Source: Vibrio agarivorans (GTDB taxonomy: Bacteria; Pseudomonadota; Gammaproteobacteria; Enterobacterales; Vibrionaceae). Taken from it: a stretch of 64,000 nt of DNA. The position numbers and the translations under genes were made by a program. Location: assembly GCF_030409635.1 (NCBI RefSeq), contig NZ_JAUFQF010000004.1:1460241-1524240 (forward strand), given 5' to 3'. Shown here piece after piece: positions 9,782 to 19,912 of this stretch. How positions within the stretch are numbered: the stretch's first letter is position 1; each line of letters begins with the position of its first letter. The notes below the pieces were generated by a model that searched no databases, was not told where the DNA came from, and saw only the letters and a program-made list of their open reading frames with translations.

Positions 9782-9805
9782 GGAGTGAGTGTTTACACTC
9801 ACTCC
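9782..9805 (+). terminator. First hairpin after lpdA
   Basis: GGAGTGAGTG (9782-9791) and CACTCACTCC (9796-9805) form a perfect 10-bp stem with a 4-nt loop, 15 nt after the lpdA stop. There is no clear U-tract; it precedes the stronger bidirectional terminator at 9817. Confidence 0.5.
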
Positions 9806-9816
9806 ATAGATAATAT

Positions 9817-9850
9817 AAAGCCGCTTCAAATGAAGCGGCTTTGTCGTTTT
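9817..9850. terminator. Bidirectional terminator between lpdA and hapR-like gene
   Basis: AAAGCCGCTTCA (9817-9828) and TGAAGCGGCTTT (9831-9842) form a 12-bp stem followed by TGTCGTTTTT on the plus strand, with AT-rich DNA on the other side. It serves the convergent lpdA (plus) and hapR-like (minus) genes. Confidence 0.8.
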
Positions 9851-9874
9851 TGCTATAAGCAGAGTATGTATAAG

Positions 9875-10525
9875 TTACTGCTCTTGTTTGTAGATGCACA
9901 GCATATTTAGATAGCTATCAGCGAGGGCATTGAGCTCATCAGATTTTTCAATACGGTTGCCTTGAATAAAGAGTGAGTACAAGATGCCATGGAAAAGTGA
10001 AGCAATGTGGTTAGCATCATGCTCATCGCAAATTTCATCACGCTCCATTGCTACTTTAAACATGTGTTGAAGCAGCTTGAGGTTAGTTTGGTTGCTTGAT
10101 AGGAAGAGCGGCCACACATCACTGCGTGTCGATGCGCTCCATTCAAACCAGACCTTGATCCAGCTGCAATCTTCTTGAACCATCTGGATGATCGCATCAG
10201 TAATGCACTTGAGGTTCTCTTTTGCATGCTTATCGAGGTCAATGCTGTCAGATAAGAAGTTTGAGTATTTTCGCTCAACAAATTGCAGCACATCATCAAC
10301 TAAGTCTTCTCGAGTTGGAAAGTAGTTGAATACGGTTGCAACAGAAACATTTGCTATTTCAGCAATATCAGCGTGTCCACCACGTCCGATACCGCGGCAA
10401 GCAAACACTTCCATCGCAATTTCCATTAACTGTTCGCGGCGTTTTTGTGGCGATAACCGAGTTCTCGGTCTAGATTTAGGTTTGTCCGTTAAGCCTACAT
10501 CTTGTTTTTGAGTAGGTGAGTCCAT
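9875..10525 (-). CDS. hapR: Quorum-sensing master regulator, HapR/LuxR/OpaR family (TetR fold)
   Basis: Vibrio master quorum regulator produced at high cell density; it activates and represses genes for proteases, biofilm, competence and luminescence. The 216-aa protein has the family-defining DNA-binding region (RPRTRLSPQKR, then GIGRGGHADIAEIANVSVAT and FNYFPTREDLVDDVL) and the typical ligand-pocket domain with KVWFEWSASTR. The location between lpdA and hpt is the usual Vibrio locus. Oddities: the N-terminal arm before RPRTRLSP is about 18 residues, longer than the few residues I recall in V. cholerae HapR or V. harveyi LuxR. The C-terminal half is also clearly divergent. An AAGGAA Shine-Dalgarno 6 nt before the ATG supports the long arm. 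The leader resembles a Qrr target. Confidence 0.93.
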   Translation of the reverse strand: MDSPTQKQDVGLTDKPKSRPRTRLSPQKRREQLMEIAMEVFACRGIGRGGHADIAEIANVSVATVFNYFPTREDLVDDVLQFVERKYSNFLSDSIDLDKHAKENLKCITDAIIQMVQEDCSWIKVWFEWSASTRSDVWPLFLSSNQTNLKLLQHMFKVAMERDEICDEHDANHIASLFHGILYSLFIQGNRIEKSDELNALADSYLNMLCIYKQEQ

Positions 10526-10533
10526 ATTAAGTT

Positions 10534-10552
10534 CCTTGCCTAAGTAACGTTG
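10534..10552 (-). promoter_or_regulatory. Candidate Qrr sRNA pairing site in hapR leader
   Basis: The hapR-like mRNA leader reads CAACGTTACTTAGGCAAGG just upstream of the start and includes the Shine-Dalgarno. As I recall it, the Qrr conserved core is complementary to a target of the form CAACGTCAGTTGGCTAGG. The two share CAACGT, TT, GGC and AGG, with one inserted base. Pairing here would hide the ribosome site, as known for hapR/luxR in other vibrios. The qrr genes are outside the window, so this is inference. Confidence 0.4.
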
Positions 10553-10808
10553 GCGTACATTGATTGGGTTTGTTGTGACAACTCTAGGTTGTCTGTTTAT
10601 TCCAATGCACGTTTGTGACTAGAGTAAACGGGGGTATTCCCCTTAGTTACTCAATTGATTTTTATAATAATGATGCTTCAGTGTACTGATGCATATTGCT
10701 TGGGTCAATATTAGGCACAGTTGATTAATATAAACCTAGTATCAGTTCAAATTTTGCACATGACGGGGGTGTAAATAAAGAATGAGGGTTTGGACGTGCC
10801 TTCACCTA

Positions 10809-10835
10809 TTGTCATGCGGCACTCGGTGGTAGAAT
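10809..10835 (+). promoter_or_regulatory. Predicted hpt promoter (extended -10)
   Basis: A -35-like TTGTCA (10809-10814) and an extended -10 TGG-TAGAAT (10827-10835) are separated by 15 nt. The short spacer is offset by the TGn extension. The predicted start near 10842 leaves a leader of about 24 nt before the hpt ATG. Confidence 0.45.
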
Positions 10836-10865
10836 AGCGCCGAATTTTCAGATAATGAGATGATT

Positions 10866-11393
10866 ATGAAGCATAAAGTAGAGATTATGATTTCTGAGCA
10901 AGCGGTTCAGGAACGCATTCGCACTCTTGGTAAAGAGATTACTGAGCAATACCAAGGCAGCGAAGATCTTGTTCTTGTAGGCCTTTTGCGCGGCTCATTT
11001 GTGTTTATGGCTGATTTGGCACGTGCCATCAACCTGACACACCAAGTTGATTTCATGACGGCATCGAGCTACGGCAACTCAATGGAAAGTTCTCGTGATG
11101 TAAAAATCCTGAAGGATCTGGATGATGACATCAAAGGTAAGGATGTACTGCTAGTGGAAGACATTATCGATACGGGCAACACGCTAAACAAAGTAAAAGA
11201 GATCCTGTCTCTACGTGAGCCGAAGTCGATTCGTATTTGTACGCTACTTGATAAGCCATCACGCCGTGAAGTTGATGTTCCAGTAGATTGGATTGGTTTC
11301 TCTATCCCTGATGAGTTTGTTGTGGGTGTGGGTATCGACTACGCTCAGAAGTACCGTCACCTACCTTACATCGGTAAAGTGATTCCATTGTAA
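10866..11393 (+). CDS. hpt: Hypoxanthine phosphoribosyltransferase
   Basis: Purine salvage: converts hypoxanthine (and guanine less well) plus PRPP to IMP/GMP. The 175-aa protein has the type-I PRTase fold. The PRPP-binding loop [13 protein letters not shown] lies near residues 97-109, and the C-terminal segment [22 protein letters not shown] is typical of Hpt. An upstream in-frame ATG at 10860 would add two residues, but the GAG of its Shine-Dalgarno sits directly against it. The ATG at 10866 has the right spacing and gives the usual MKH... start. A strong terminator follows. Confidence 0.96.
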   Translation: MKHKVEIMISEQAVQERIRTLGKEITEQYQGSEDLVLVGLLRGSFVFMADLARAINLTHQVDFMTASSYGNSMESSRDVKILKDLDDDIKGKDVLLVEDIIDTGNTLNKVKEILSLREPKSIRICTLLDKPSRREVDVPVDWIGFSIPDEFVVGVGIDYAQKYRHLPYIGKVIPL

Positions 11394-11461
11394 GTCTAAA
11401 GTGGTAAGTCGAGAGTTGATAAAAAACCTCTCGCTTCGACTAAGCAGTAAAGTGATAAAAG

Positions 11462-11492
11462 AAAGCCCACCAAACGGTGGGCTTTGCTATTC
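11462..11492. terminator. Bidirectional terminator hpt / valS
   Basis: AAAGCCCACC (11462-11471), loop AAAC, GGTGGGCTTT (11476-11485). It sits between the convergent hpt and valS genes, so it can serve both. A weaker imperfect hairpin built on GTCGAGAG and CTCTCG...GAC lies just upstream, near 11408-11441. Confidence 0.8.
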
Positions 11493-11511
11493 ACAATGAA
11501 TCGTGACTTGC

Positions 11512-14385
11512 TTATAAAGCAGCAATTGTCGCTTTCTGCTCTTCTAGCTTCGCTAGGGTCTCTTGGTAACCGACTAGCTTCTCACGCTCTTTTGCAATAA
11601 CCGCTTCAGGTGCTTTGGCAACGAAGCCTTCGTTACCTAGCTTGCCTTCTATACGCTTGATTTCGCCGTGAGTTTTCTTCACTTCTTTATCAAGGCGAGC
11701 AAGTTCTGCGTCTTTGTCGATCAGACCCGCCATTGGGATCATTAGCTCAGATTTGCCAACCAGCTTAGTTGCACACGCAGGCGTCTCTGCATCTTGAGCA
11801 AGAACCGTCAAGCTATCTAGCTTGGCAAGAGAGTTTAGAACTACCTTGTTTGCTTCGATACGCGCTGCATCTTTCTCGTCTGCTACCTTGATCATTACTT
11901 CTAGGCCTTTGCTAGGTGCAATGTCGTATTCCGCACGCAGGTTACGGATAGCAGTGATGAACGTCTTAACCCACTCGATGTCTTCTACGATCTCAGCGTT
12001 GAAGTTCTCTTCGTTAAACTGAGGAAGCGCTTGCGTCATGATTGTCTCGCCCTCAACACCGTCTACTAGCGGCTTAACGCTCTGCCAGATTGATTCAGTG
12101 ATGTAAGGGAGAACAGGGTGAGCAAGACGTAGCGTCTTCTCTAGAACAGTAATCAGCATGTGGCGAGTTGCAACTTGCTGCGCTTCAGTGCCTTTCCATA
12201 GAACCGGTTTAGTCAGCTCTAAGTACCAGTCACAGAATTGGTTCCAGATGAATTCGTAAAGCGTGTTCGCTGCCATGTCTAGACGGTAGTTGTCTAGGTG
12301 AGCGTTAAACTCTTTCGCTGCTAGCTCAAACTGAGATTCAATCCACTTATCCGCTAGAGAGAACTCAAGGTTTGCGCGCTCTTCTGCAGACAGTGACATG
12401 CCACAGTCGTGCTCTTCTGTGTTCATCAGCACGTAACGGCTTGCGTTCCATAGCTTGTTACAGAAGTTACGGTAACCCTCAAGACGCTTCATGTCCCAGT
12501 TGATGTCACGACCAGTAGAAGCCATCGCAGCAAGAGTGAAACGCAGTGCATCTGTACCGTATGGTTCGATACCGTTTTCAAACGTCTTACGTGTGTTCTT
12601 CTCGATCTTCTTCGCTAGTTGAGGCTGCATCATGTTGCCACAACGCTTCTCTACTAGAGACTCAAGGTCGATACCATCAATCATGTCGATAGGGTCAAGA
12701 ACGTTACCCTTAGACTTAGACATCTTGTCGCCGTTCTCGTCACGGATAAGACCCGTTACGTAAACTGTTTTGAATGGTACTTGTGCTTTACCGTTTTCAT
12801 CTTTGTTGAAGTGCATGGTCATCATGATCATACGCGCAACCCAGAAGAAGATGATGTCGAAGCCTGTTACTAGAACGTCTGAAGGGTGGAATGTCTTCAG
12901 GTCTTCAGTTTGCTCTGGCCAGCCTTGCGTGCCGAACGTCCATAGTGCAGAAGAGAACCATGTATCTAGTACGTCGTCGTCTTGGCGAAGAACAACAACA
13001 GGTGCAAGGTTGTTGTTTGCACGTACTTCTTCTTCAGTACGGCCTACATATACGTTGCCGTCGTTATCGTACCATGCTGGGATACGGTGACCCCACCAAA
13101 GTTGACGAGAGATACACCAATCTTGAATATCACGCATCCAAGAGAAGTACATGTTCTCGTACTGTTTAGGAACGAATTGGATGTCACCATCTTCAACCGC
13201 TTTAACAGCAGGCTCTGCAAGAGGTGCAGCGCGCACGTACCATTGGTCCGTAAGCATTGGTTCGATAACCACGCCACCACGGTCGCCGTAAGGTACCGTT
13301 AGGTCGTGATCTTTGATTTCGTCTAGCAGGCCGAGCTCTTCGAATTTCGCAACGATTGCTTTACGAGCGGCAAAACGCTCCATACCTTGGAATTCTTCAG
13401 GTAGGTCAGTTGCGTAAACGTCGCTTGCTTCGCCGTTAGTGCAGAATACTTCTGCTTCGTTACGGATGTTGGCATCGAAGGTCAGGATGTTGATCATTGG
13501 TAGCTTACAACGCTTACCAACTTCGTAGTCGTTAAAGTCGTGTGCAGGGGTGATCTTCACACAACCTGTACCTTTCTCCATGTCAGCGTGCTCATCACCT
13601 ACGATAGGGATGCGACGATCAACAAGAGGAAGTAGGATTTCTTTACCGATGAGATCTTTGTAGCGTGGATCTTCTGGGTTAACTGCAACGCCCGTATCAC
13701 CAAGCATGGTTTCCGGACGAGTTGTTGCAACTACGATGTAGTCTTTACCTTCTGCTGTCTTAACGCCATCAGCTAGAGGGTAGCGGAAGTGCCACATGTG
13801 GCCTTTCTTGTCTTTGTTTTCAACTTCAAGATCAGAGATAGCTGTGTGCAGCTTAGGATCCCAGTTTACTAGACGTTTACCACGGTAGATTAGGTCTTCT
13901 TCGTATAGACGAACAAACACTTCTTGAACGGCGTTAGATAGGCCGTCATCCATTGTGAAACGCTCACGGTCCCAGTCTACCGATGCACCTAGGCGACGAA
14001 GCTGTTTAGTGATTGTGCCACCAGACTCGTTCTTCCATTCCCAGATTTTGTCGATGAAGGCATCACGACCGTAATCGTGTTTCGTTTTGCCTTCTTCTGC
14101 TGCGATCTTACGCTCAACAACCATTTGCGTTGCGATACCCGCATGGTCAGTACCTACCTGCCAAAGGGTATTTTTACCCTTCATACGTTCAGCACGGATA
14201 AGTGTATCCATGATGGTGTCTTGGAACGCGTGGCCCATGTGTAGGCTACCAGTGACGTTCGGTGGCGGGATCATGATGCTGTATGATTCTTTCGTCGTGT
14301 CACCGTGTGGCTTAAAGTAGCCTTTTTCTTCCCAAGCTTGGTATAGAGCTTGTTCAATTGAAGTTGGGTTGTATGTCTTTTCCAT
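11512..14385 (-). CDS. valS: Valyl-tRNA synthetase
   Basis: Class I aminoacyl-tRNA synthetase that charges tRNA-Val. The 957-aa protein shows the class I signatures HMGH (residues 49-52, within [13 protein letters not shown]) and KMSKS (554-558). The editing (CP1) domain lies between them with [13 protein letters not shown] tRNA-binding helical domain and a Lys/Glu-rich C-terminal coiled coil end the protein. It is the last gene of a pepA-holC-valS group as in E. coli, with 125 nt of non-coding sequence after holC. Codon use is biased toward high expression. Confidence 0.98.
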   Translation of the reverse strand: MEKTYNPTSIEQALYQAWEEKGYFKPHGDTTKESYSIMIPPPNVTGSLHMGHAFQDTIMDTLIRAERMKGKNTLWQVGTDHAGIATQMVVERKIAAEEGKTKHDYGRDAFIDKIWEWKNESGGTITKQLRRLGASVDWDRERFTMDDGLSNAVQEVFVRLYEEDLIYRGKRLVNWDPKLHTAISDLEVENKDKKGHMWHFRYPLADGVKTAEGKDYIVVATTRPETMLGDTGVAVNPEDPRYKDLIGKEILLPLVDRRIPIVGDEHADMEKGTGCVKITPAHDFNDYEVGKRCKLPMINILTFDANIRNEAEVFCTNGEASDVYATDLPEEFQGMERFAARKAIVAKFEELGLLDEIKDHDLTVPYGDRGGVVIEPMLTDQWYVRAAPLAEPAVKAVEDGDIQFVPKQYENMYFSWMRDIQDWCISRQLWWGHRIPAWYDNDGNVYVGRTEEEVRANNNLAPVVVLRQDDDVLDTWFSSALWTFGTQGWPEQTEDLKTFHPSDVLVTGFDIIFFWVARMIMMTMHFNKDENGKAQVPFKTVYVTGLIRDENGDKMSKSKGNVLDPIDMIDGIDLESLVEKRCGNMMQPQLAKKIEKNTRKTFENGIEPYGTDALRFTLAAMASTGRDINWDMKRLEGYRNFCNKLWNASRYVLMNTEEHDCGMSLSAEERANLEFSLADKWIESQFELAAKEFNAHLDNYRLDMAANTLYEFIWNQFCDWYLELTKPVLWKGTEAQQVATRHMLITVLEKTLRLAHPVLPYITESIWQSVKPLVDGVEGETIMTQALPQFNEENFNAEIVEDIEWVKTFITAIRNLRAEYDIAPSKGLEVMIKVADEKDAARIEANKVVLNSLAKLDSLTVLAQDAETPACATKLVGKSELMIPMAGLIDKDAELARLDKEVKKTHGEIKRIEGKLGNEGFVAKAPEAVIAKEREKLVGYQETLAKLEEQKATIAAL

Positions 14386-14510
14386 AGCGCTCTTAAAATG
14401 GATACGTTGATGGTTAATGCTTAGTCAATCTTTATAAGTGAGGGATCTTACGGAAGATCGCCTTATCTATAAGGATTGACCTGTCTATATTTGGTTGCGG
14501 TTTAGCTACG

Positions 14511-14960
14511 TTAACCGTTTTCGATTGCGATAGTCTGTAGCTGATAGCCAGCTTGACGGTAGATTTTATATCTTTCTCGCGCTTGTTGCTTGGCTTTTTC
14601 TTCGCAAGGCACGAAGTCTACCACTTCGTTAAACTTGTTCGCAAAGGTTGTGTTATTTTCGGCCAAATTAATTACCAGTTGGCGGTTCCATAGAGGCTTA
14701 ACCCCATGATGACCGATTTCGATACTGGTGCCATATTTGGGCCCTTCACCAACTAAGTTATGGCCAATAAAGTCACTAGGCTCGACTTGCCATAAGGCTT
14801 CAGCAATGGTTTCAGCCTGATCTTTATCATTCGCGTTGATATAGACCTTAGCACCTTGTTTGGCAAAATGCTGTGCAAGAAAAACCGTGTACTTGATAAG
14901 CCCTGTCACTGTCGCTTGTGGGCTGCCTTCTTGGGCAAGGTAGAAAGTGGCGTTTGGCAT
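14511..14960 (-). CDS. holC: DNA polymerase III chi subunit
   Basis: Clamp-loader accessory subunit that links the DNA polymerase III holoenzyme to single-strand binding protein. At 149 aa it has the family length and the typical N-terminus (ATFYLAQEGSP) and core. The C-terminal FVPCEEKAKQQARERYKIYRQAGYQL resembles the HolC family helix. It lies between pepA and valS, the conserved gammaproteobacterial order. A terminator-like hairpin sits between pepA and holC, so holC may also have its own promoter. Confidence 0.93.
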   Translation of the reverse strand: MPNATFYLAQEGSPQATVTGLIKYTVFLAQHFAKQGAKVYINANDKDQAETIAEALWQVEPSDFIGHNLVGEGPKYGTSIEIGHHGVKPLWNRQLVINLAENNTTFANKFNEVVDFVPCEEKAKQQARERYKIYRQAGYQLQTIAIENG

Positions 14961-14988
14961 AACGAGAGTGTTGACTCCTTGATACGAA

Positions 14989-15010
14989 AAAAGGGCCTTG
15001 CGGCCCTTTT
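14989..15010 (-). terminator. Terminator-like hairpin between pepA and holC
   Basis: AAAAGGGCC (14989-14997), loop TTGC, GGCCCTTTT (15002-15010). On the minus strand the stem ends in a run of T, giving a good intrinsic terminator 14-35 nt after pepA. Partial read-through would still reach holC-valS. Confidence 0.7.
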
Positions 15011-15023
15011 GATAATCAGAATT

Positions 15024-16532
15024 TTACTCTTCTGTTTCTTGGCCACTGCGGTTAAGCAGGAATTGGACAAGCATTGAGACAGGGCGACCTGTTGAGCCTT
15101 TAGCAGCCCCCGATTTCCATGCCGTACCTGCGCTGTCGATGTGTGCCCAGTTGTACTTTTTGGCAAACTTAGACAGGAAACAACCCGCAGTGATAGTGCC
15201 CGCAGGGCGACCACCAATATTTTGCATGTCAGCAAACGGGCTCTTTAGTTGCTCGTGGTATTCGTCTGCCATCGGTAGACGCCATGCACGATCGCTTGCT
15301 TGCTCAGATGCGTTCACTAGCTCATGGGCAAGTGGGTTATGGTTCGACAGTACGCCACTGATGTGGTGACCAAGTGCAATTACACACGCGCCAGTCAGAG
15401 TCGCGACATCAACGACACAGTCAGGTTCAAAGCGTTCTACATAAGTGAGTGCATCACACAACACCAAACGACCTTCAGCATCCGTATTTAATACTTCAAC
15501 GGTTTGGCCAGACATGGTTGTAAGGATGTCGCCAGGACGGTAAGCATTGCTGCCAGGCATGTTCTCACAACCGGCAAGAATACCAATGACGTTGATAGGC
15601 AAGTTCAGTTTCGCCAGTGCTTTCATTGCACCGAATACTGATGCTGCGCCACACATGTCGTATTTCATCTCATCCATGCCTTCACCTGGCTTGAGTGAGA
15701 TGCCGCCTGAATCGAAGGTTAGGCCTTTACCGATAAGAACAATCGGTTTGGCTTCTGAATCAGGGTTGCCCTTGTATTCCATGATAGACATCATCGACTC
15801 ATTTTTAGAGCCACGACCAACGGCAAGGTATGACGTCATACCCAGCTTTTCCATCTCCTGCTCACCGATGATTTTTGTTGTAACGGTGTCGTAGTCATCC
15901 GCTAGGCGGCGAGCTTGAGAAGCTAGGTAGGCAGGGTTAGCAATGTTTGGCGGCATGTTGCCAAGGTCTTTTGACGCTTTGACACCCGATGCAATCGCGA
16001 GACCATGAGCAATCGCTTTTTCGCCTAGGTTCAGCTCGCGACGAGTCGGTACGTTGAAAACCAGCTTGCGCAGTGGACGACGAGTCTCTGGCTTATTGCT
16101 CTTAAATTGGTCAAAGGTGTATAGGCCATCTTTCGTTGCTTCTACCGCTTGACGTACTTTCCAGTAGGTATCGCGGCCTTTAACGTGCAATTCTGTCAGG
16201 AAGCAAACCGCTTCCATTGAGCCTGTTTCGTTTAGCGTGCTGATGGTTTTTTGGATAATTTCTTTGTATTGACGCTCGCCAAGCTCACGCTCTTTGCCAC
16301 AGCCAACAAGAAGAACACGCTCTGAGAGCACGCCTGGTACTTGATGCAAAAGCAGCATCTGGCCAGGTTTTCCTTCTAGATCACCGCGACGTAGTAGTGA
16401 ACTAATGTAGCCATCACTGATTTTATCAAGTTGCTCTGCAACTGGAGATAGTCGGCGTGGTTCAAAGACGCCAACGACGATACACGCGCTGCGTTGCTTC
16501 TCCGGACTGCCACTTTTTACACTGAACTCCAT
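15024..16532 (-). CDS. pepA: Leucyl aminopeptidase PepA
   Basis: Cytosolic M17 aminopeptidase with two metal ions, releasing N-terminal residues from peptides. In some enterobacteria it also acts as a DNA-binding architectural protein (XerCD recombination, carAB repression). The 502-aa protein has the family signature NTDAEGRL at residues 349-356, upstream Lys/Asp metal ligands in [16 protein letters not shown], and a variable N-terminal macro-like domain. It is divergent from lptF across about 190 bp, a common arrangement. Confidence 0.97.
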   Translation of the reverse strand: MEFSVKSGSPEKQRSACIVVGVFEPRRLSPVAEQLDKISDGYISSLLRRGDLEGKPGQMLLLHQVPGVLSERVLLVGCGKERELGERQYKEIIQKTISTLNETGSMEAVCFLTELHVKGRDTYWKVRQAVEATKDGLYTFDQFKSNKPETRRPLRKLVFNVPTRRELNLGEKAIAHGLAIASGVKASKDLGNMPPNIANPAYLASQARRLADDYDTVTTKIIGEQEMEKLGMTSYLAVGRGSKNESMMSIMEYKGNPDSEAKPIVLIGKGLTFDSGGISLKPGEGMDEMKYDMCGAASVFGAMKALAKLNLPINVIGILAGCENMPGSNAYRPGDILTTMSGQTVEVLNTDAEGRLVLCDALTYVERFEPDCVVDVATLTGACVIALGHHISGVLSNHNPLAHELVNASEQASDRAWRLPMADEYHEQLKSPFADMQNIGGRPAGTITAGCFLSKFAKKYNWAHIDSAGTAWKSGAAKGSTGRPVSMLVQFLLNRSGQETEE

Positions 16533-16722
16533 GCGTACTCCTACATCCTAAAGACAAATAGTGCTAAATGTTAGATAATAGAGATATTCCTCACCATCGT
16601 ACTTGCTTTGGCGACGTTAACCTTGTATCTCACAGTTAGACAAAATAGATAAAATTAAAAGGTTCAACGAGAAATTATAGTTATTCGACCAAAAAAACAA
16701 GTTTTGTATAGGTAATTTCGGC

Positions 16723-17835
16723 GTGATTATTGTTCGATATTTGATCCGGGAAACATTGAAGAGCCAATTTGCTATCTTCTTTGTCCTTTTTTTAGTGTTT
16801 TTAAGCCAAAAATTCATCCGAGTTTTGGCTGATGCCTCTGACGGTGACATTCCAGCGCGAATGATCATGTCTATTGTTGGTTTGAACATGCCAGCAATGG
16901 GCCTTTTGATGCTGCCGCTCAGTTTGTTTATCGGTATTTTGCTTACTTATGGTCGCCTATACGCCGAAAGTGAAATCACCGTAATGAACGCAACGGGCAT
17001 TGGTAATAAGTTTTTGGTGCGAGCGTCACTTTACCTCGCCATTATCACTGGCACAGTTGCGGCATTTAATGCCTTCTATCTTGCTCCTTGGGCTCAAGAC
17101 AAAGAAGCGCAGCTGCTCGAAGAGTTTGCGTCTGAAAACAGCGTAGAGCTTTTGAAAACCGGTCACTTCCAACGCACGCCTGATGGCTCCTCAGTGGTAT
17201 TCATCGATGACATCAAGGGTAAGCAGCTTGATAGTGTTTTCGTTGCTCAGTTGCAGCCGCGTGATTCGCTGCTTCCTAGTGTGATGTTTTCTAAGTCGGG
17301 TGTTGTGCAAGAGACTAGTGATGGTCGTCAAGTGATCAAAATGTTTGATGGAACGCGTTATGAAGGTTTACCTACGCGTGTTGATTATCGAATTACCAAC
17401 TTTGAACAGTATGAAGGGGTGATTGGTCAGCGTGAGGTCAAGCGCAAAGGCCGAGACTGGGAAGCGATTCCAACACTGCAACTGGCCAAGATGGAAGATC
17501 GCCGAGCACAAGCTGAACTGCAATGGCGTATCTCGTTGGTGGTGTGTATTCCATTGCTCACTATGTTGGTTGTGCCTTTGTCTGCGGTTAACCCTCGTCA
17601 GGGGCGCTTTGCTAAGATGGGGCCAGCAATATTAATTTATCTTGCTTACTTCCTTTCGATTAGTGCAACAAAATCAGCACTAGAAGATGGCACGATTCCA
17701 ACCATCATTGGCATGTGGCCGATCAATATCGCCTTGCTGTTTACGGCGATTGGTGCCAATAGCTTGGATAGCATTCAAGTACGTAAATTCAAAGACAAAC
17801 TCAGACAGAAAAGGATAGCTAAAGCCCGTGTTTAA
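16723..17835 (+). CDS. lptF: LPS export permease LptF
   Basis: Inner-membrane subunit of the LptB2FG ABC transporter that extracts lipopolysaccharide from the inner membrane. The 370-aa protein has membrane helices at both ends, around a periplasmic beta-jellyroll domain of roughly residues 130-260. The start is GTG with only a distant Shine-Dalgarno; it is chosen because MIIVRYLIRETLKSQ is the usual vibrio N-terminus. It overlaps lptG by 8 nt, implying translational coupling. Confidence 0.95.
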   Translation: MIIVRYLIRETLKSQFAIFFVLFLVFLSQKFIRVLADASDGDIPARMIMSIVGLNMPAMGLLMLPLSLFIGILLTYGRLYAESEITVMNATGIGNKFLVRASLYLAIITGTVAAFNAFYLAPWAQDKEAQLLEEFASENSVELLKTGHFQRTPDGSSVVFIDDIKGKQLDSVFVAQLQPRDSLLPSVMFSKSGVVQETSDGRQVIKMFDGTRYEGLPTRVDYRITNFEQYEGVIGQREVKRKGRDWEAIPTLQLAKMEDRRAQAELQWRISLVVCIPLLTMLVVPLSAVNPRQGRFAKMGPAILIYLAYFLSISATKSALEDGTIPTIIGMWPINIALLFTAIGANSLDSIQVRKFKDKLRQKRIAKARV

Positions 17836-18901
17836 GTTATTAGACTGGTATATCGGTCGCACCATTATTGCGACCTCTTCTCTAGTACTGGCCACGTTTG
17901 TGGGTTTGTCCGGCATCATTAAATATGTTGAGCAGCTTCGTAAAGTGGGGCAGGGCAGTTATGATTTACTGCAGGCATTGCTGTTTGTGTTGCTGAGTAT
18001 TCCGCGTGATGTCGAAATGTTCTTCCCGATGGCGGCTTTGCTTGGCGCGCTGATTGGTTTGGGGATGTTAGCTTCTAGCTCTGAGCTTGTGGTGATGCAA
18101 GCGGCGGGGTTCTCCAAGCTTGATATCGGTATGTCGGTATTGAAAACGGCTCTGCCCTTGATGGTTATTGTTATGCTTCTCGGGGAGTGGGGCGCACCTC
18201 AAGCGCAAAAAATGGCCCGTGATCTACGCGCTATCTCAACCTCAGGCGGTCAGATTCTGTCAGTGCGTACCGGGGTGTGGGCACGTGATACTAACGATTT
18301 TATTTTCATCGCTAAAGTGGATGATGACCGCCTGTATGGCGTAAATATCTGGCGCTTTGACCAAGACCGAGAGCTGAAACAGGTCATCACCACGGAAGAA
18401 GCGATTTTTGCGCAAGATAATATTTGGCAGATGCAAGGCGCTCATATCACGAGCTTTGATAGCCAAGGAGCTGAAATATCTAAAGATGTGCTGCCTGGCT
18501 ACCGCTGGCAAACCGCACTCGAGCCAGACAAACTCGCCGTGGTGACGGTTAAACCAGAAGAATTGTCATTGAGCGGGCTTTGGGATTACGTCAGTTTCTT
18601 GAAAGCCTCTGAGCAAGACGCCTCACGCTATGAACTGGCGTTATGGCGTAAAGTGACCCAGCCGTTTTCGATTGCGGTCATGATGCTGATGGCGTTGTCG
18701 TTTATCTTTGGTCCGTTGAGAAGTGTCACCATGGGCGCACGTATCTTGTCGGGTGTGATCGCGGGCTTTACGTTCTATATTTCTAGTGAGTTCTTTGGTC
18801 CATTGAGTCTGGTTTATGGTTTCCCTCCTGCTTTGGGGGCAGTCGCACCAAGTTTAGTGTTCCTTCTAGTTGCGATTATGCTGCTGAGAAGAAAACTCTA
18901 G
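17828..18901 (+). CDS. lptG: LPS export permease LptG
   Basis: Partner of LptF in the LptB2FG complex that powers lipopolysaccharide transport through the LptA bridge. The 357-aa protein has the same plan as LptF: N-terminal helices, a periplasmic domain, then three C-terminal helices (IAVMMLMALSFIFGPLRS and onward). The GTG start lies inside the end of lptF. A strong terminator follows, shared with the convergent carbonic anhydrase gene. Confidence 0.95.
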   Translation: MFKLLDWYIGRTIIATSSLVLATFVGLSGIIKYVEQLRKVGQGSYDLLQALLFVLLSIPRDVEMFFPMAALLGALIGLGMLASSSELVVMQAAGFSKLDIGMSVLKTALPLMVIVMLLGEWGAPQAQKMARDLRAISTSGGQILSVRTGVWARDTNDFIFIAKVDDDRLYGVNIWRFDQDRELKQVITTEEAIFAQDNIWQMQGAHITSFDSQGAEISKDVLPGYRWQTALEPDKLAVVTVKPEELSLSGLWDYVSFLKASEQDASRYELALWRKVTQPFSIAVMMLMALSFIFGPLRSVTMGARILSGVIAGFTFYISSEFFGPLSLVYGFPPALGAVAPSLVFLLVAIMLLRRKL

Positions 18902-18922
18902 ATAAGACAATCTGCAAACCAT

Positions 18923-18960
18923 AAAAAAGGAAGGCCATTATAAGCCTTCCTTTTTTAATT
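18923..18960. terminator. Bidirectional terminator lptG / can
   Basis: AAAAAAGGAAGGC (18923-18935) pairs with GCCTTCCTTTTTT (18944-18956) over an 8-nt loop. Both strands end in a U-tract, suiting convergent transcription. Confidence 0.85.
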
Positions 18961-19004
18961 TTTTCGCATGTTTCAATTTTGCGCATGCTTTGTGTCACAG
19001 TGCG

Positions 19005-19664
19005 TTATTTCAAAATCCCTGAGTTGAGGATTTTATCCATTGCGACTGGGTAATTTGACTCGAGAGTTTCGCGGTTATCGCAGCGGACACCGAGATCTTG
19101 CAGCACACCATCACCGATACCATAAACGACACCGTGAATTTCAATCTCTTGACCACGCTCCCAAGCAGATTGCAGTACCGTAGAGTTACCCAAATTGTAA
19201 ACTTGTTCAGCAACGTTGATTTCACACAGCTTGTCGCCCCACTGTTCGCGTGGCAGCTTTTCAAGCAGGTTGCGATGTTTCAAGTAAAGATCACGAATAT
19301 GCAGTAACCAGTTGTTGATAAGACCCAGTTGTGGGTTATCAATCGCAGCATTGACGCCACCACAGCCGTAGTGACCACAGACAATAATGTGTTTCACCTT
19401 GAGTACGTCGACCGCGTATTGCACCACCGAAAGGCAGTTTAAGTCGGTGTGGATCACTTGGTTTGCCACATTTCGGTGTACAAACAGCTCACCAGAGTAC
19501 AACCCCGTCAAACGCTCTGCGGGTACACGACTATCTGAACAACCAATCCATAGAAAACCCGGGCTTTGTCCTTCTTCTAGCTTGGCAAAGTACTCCGGTG
19601 TTTCTGCTTTTAATGACTCAGACCACTTTGAGTTGTTCTCGAATAACTGTTTAATTTCAGGCAT
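19005..19664 (-). CDS. can: Beta-class carbonic anhydrase
   Basis: Zinc enzyme that interconverts CO2 and bicarbonate, supplying bicarbonate for carboxylations. The 219-aa protein is close to E. coli Can. Zinc ligands are C42 and D44 in CSDSRVPAE, plus the His and Cys of HYGCGG near residues 98-101. It is transcribed divergently from a SulP-family transporter across 248 bp. That pairing suggests joint handling of bicarbonate, although the transporter substrate is not shown by sequence. Confidence 0.95.
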   Translation of the reverse strand: MPEIKQLFENNSKWSESLKAETPEYFAKLEEGQSPGFLWIGCSDSRVPAERLTGLYSGELFVHRNVANQVIHTDLNCLSVVQYAVDVLKVKHIIVCGHYGCGGVNAAIDNPQLGLINNWLLHIRDLYLKHRNLLEKLPREQWGDKLCEINVAEQVYNLGNSTVLQSAWERGQEIEIHGVVYGIGDGVLQDLGVRCDNRETLESNYPVAMDKILNSGILK

Positions 19665-19912
19665 CTTGCTTCTCTACCCCTAACAAAAATCTGTCCACAC
19701 TATACCCTATGTTGAATAACGCTTCCTCATTTAATCGTTTGCGTTTTACTCCTCTGACGTCTTATCAGTACTGGGCTGAGTGGTTATAACTAACCTTCCT
19801 AGCAACCTTACTTTCCGTTATTGATGTTTTGTTACATTTATCGGAATATCCTTGTCGCAAATAGAAGGTCTTATAACCCTTTGAAAAATGTTGATATAGA
19901 TGGAGCTGTAAC

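Larger units (their letters stand above)
10526..10865. other. Divergent hapR-hpt intergenic region
   Basis: The 340 bp between the two divergent starts contains no gene. It holds the hapR leader with a Qrr-like pairing stretch (10534-10552), an inverted repeat GACAAC-N5-GTTGTC (10577-10593), and a G4/C4 palindrome around 10631-10642. A loose match to the LuxR/HapR box lies at 10652-10673 (about 13 of 22 positions, with the left half ATTGAT exact). The hpt promoter is near 10809-10835. Only the hpt promoter and the Qrr-like stretch are reasonably supported. Confidence 0.5.
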
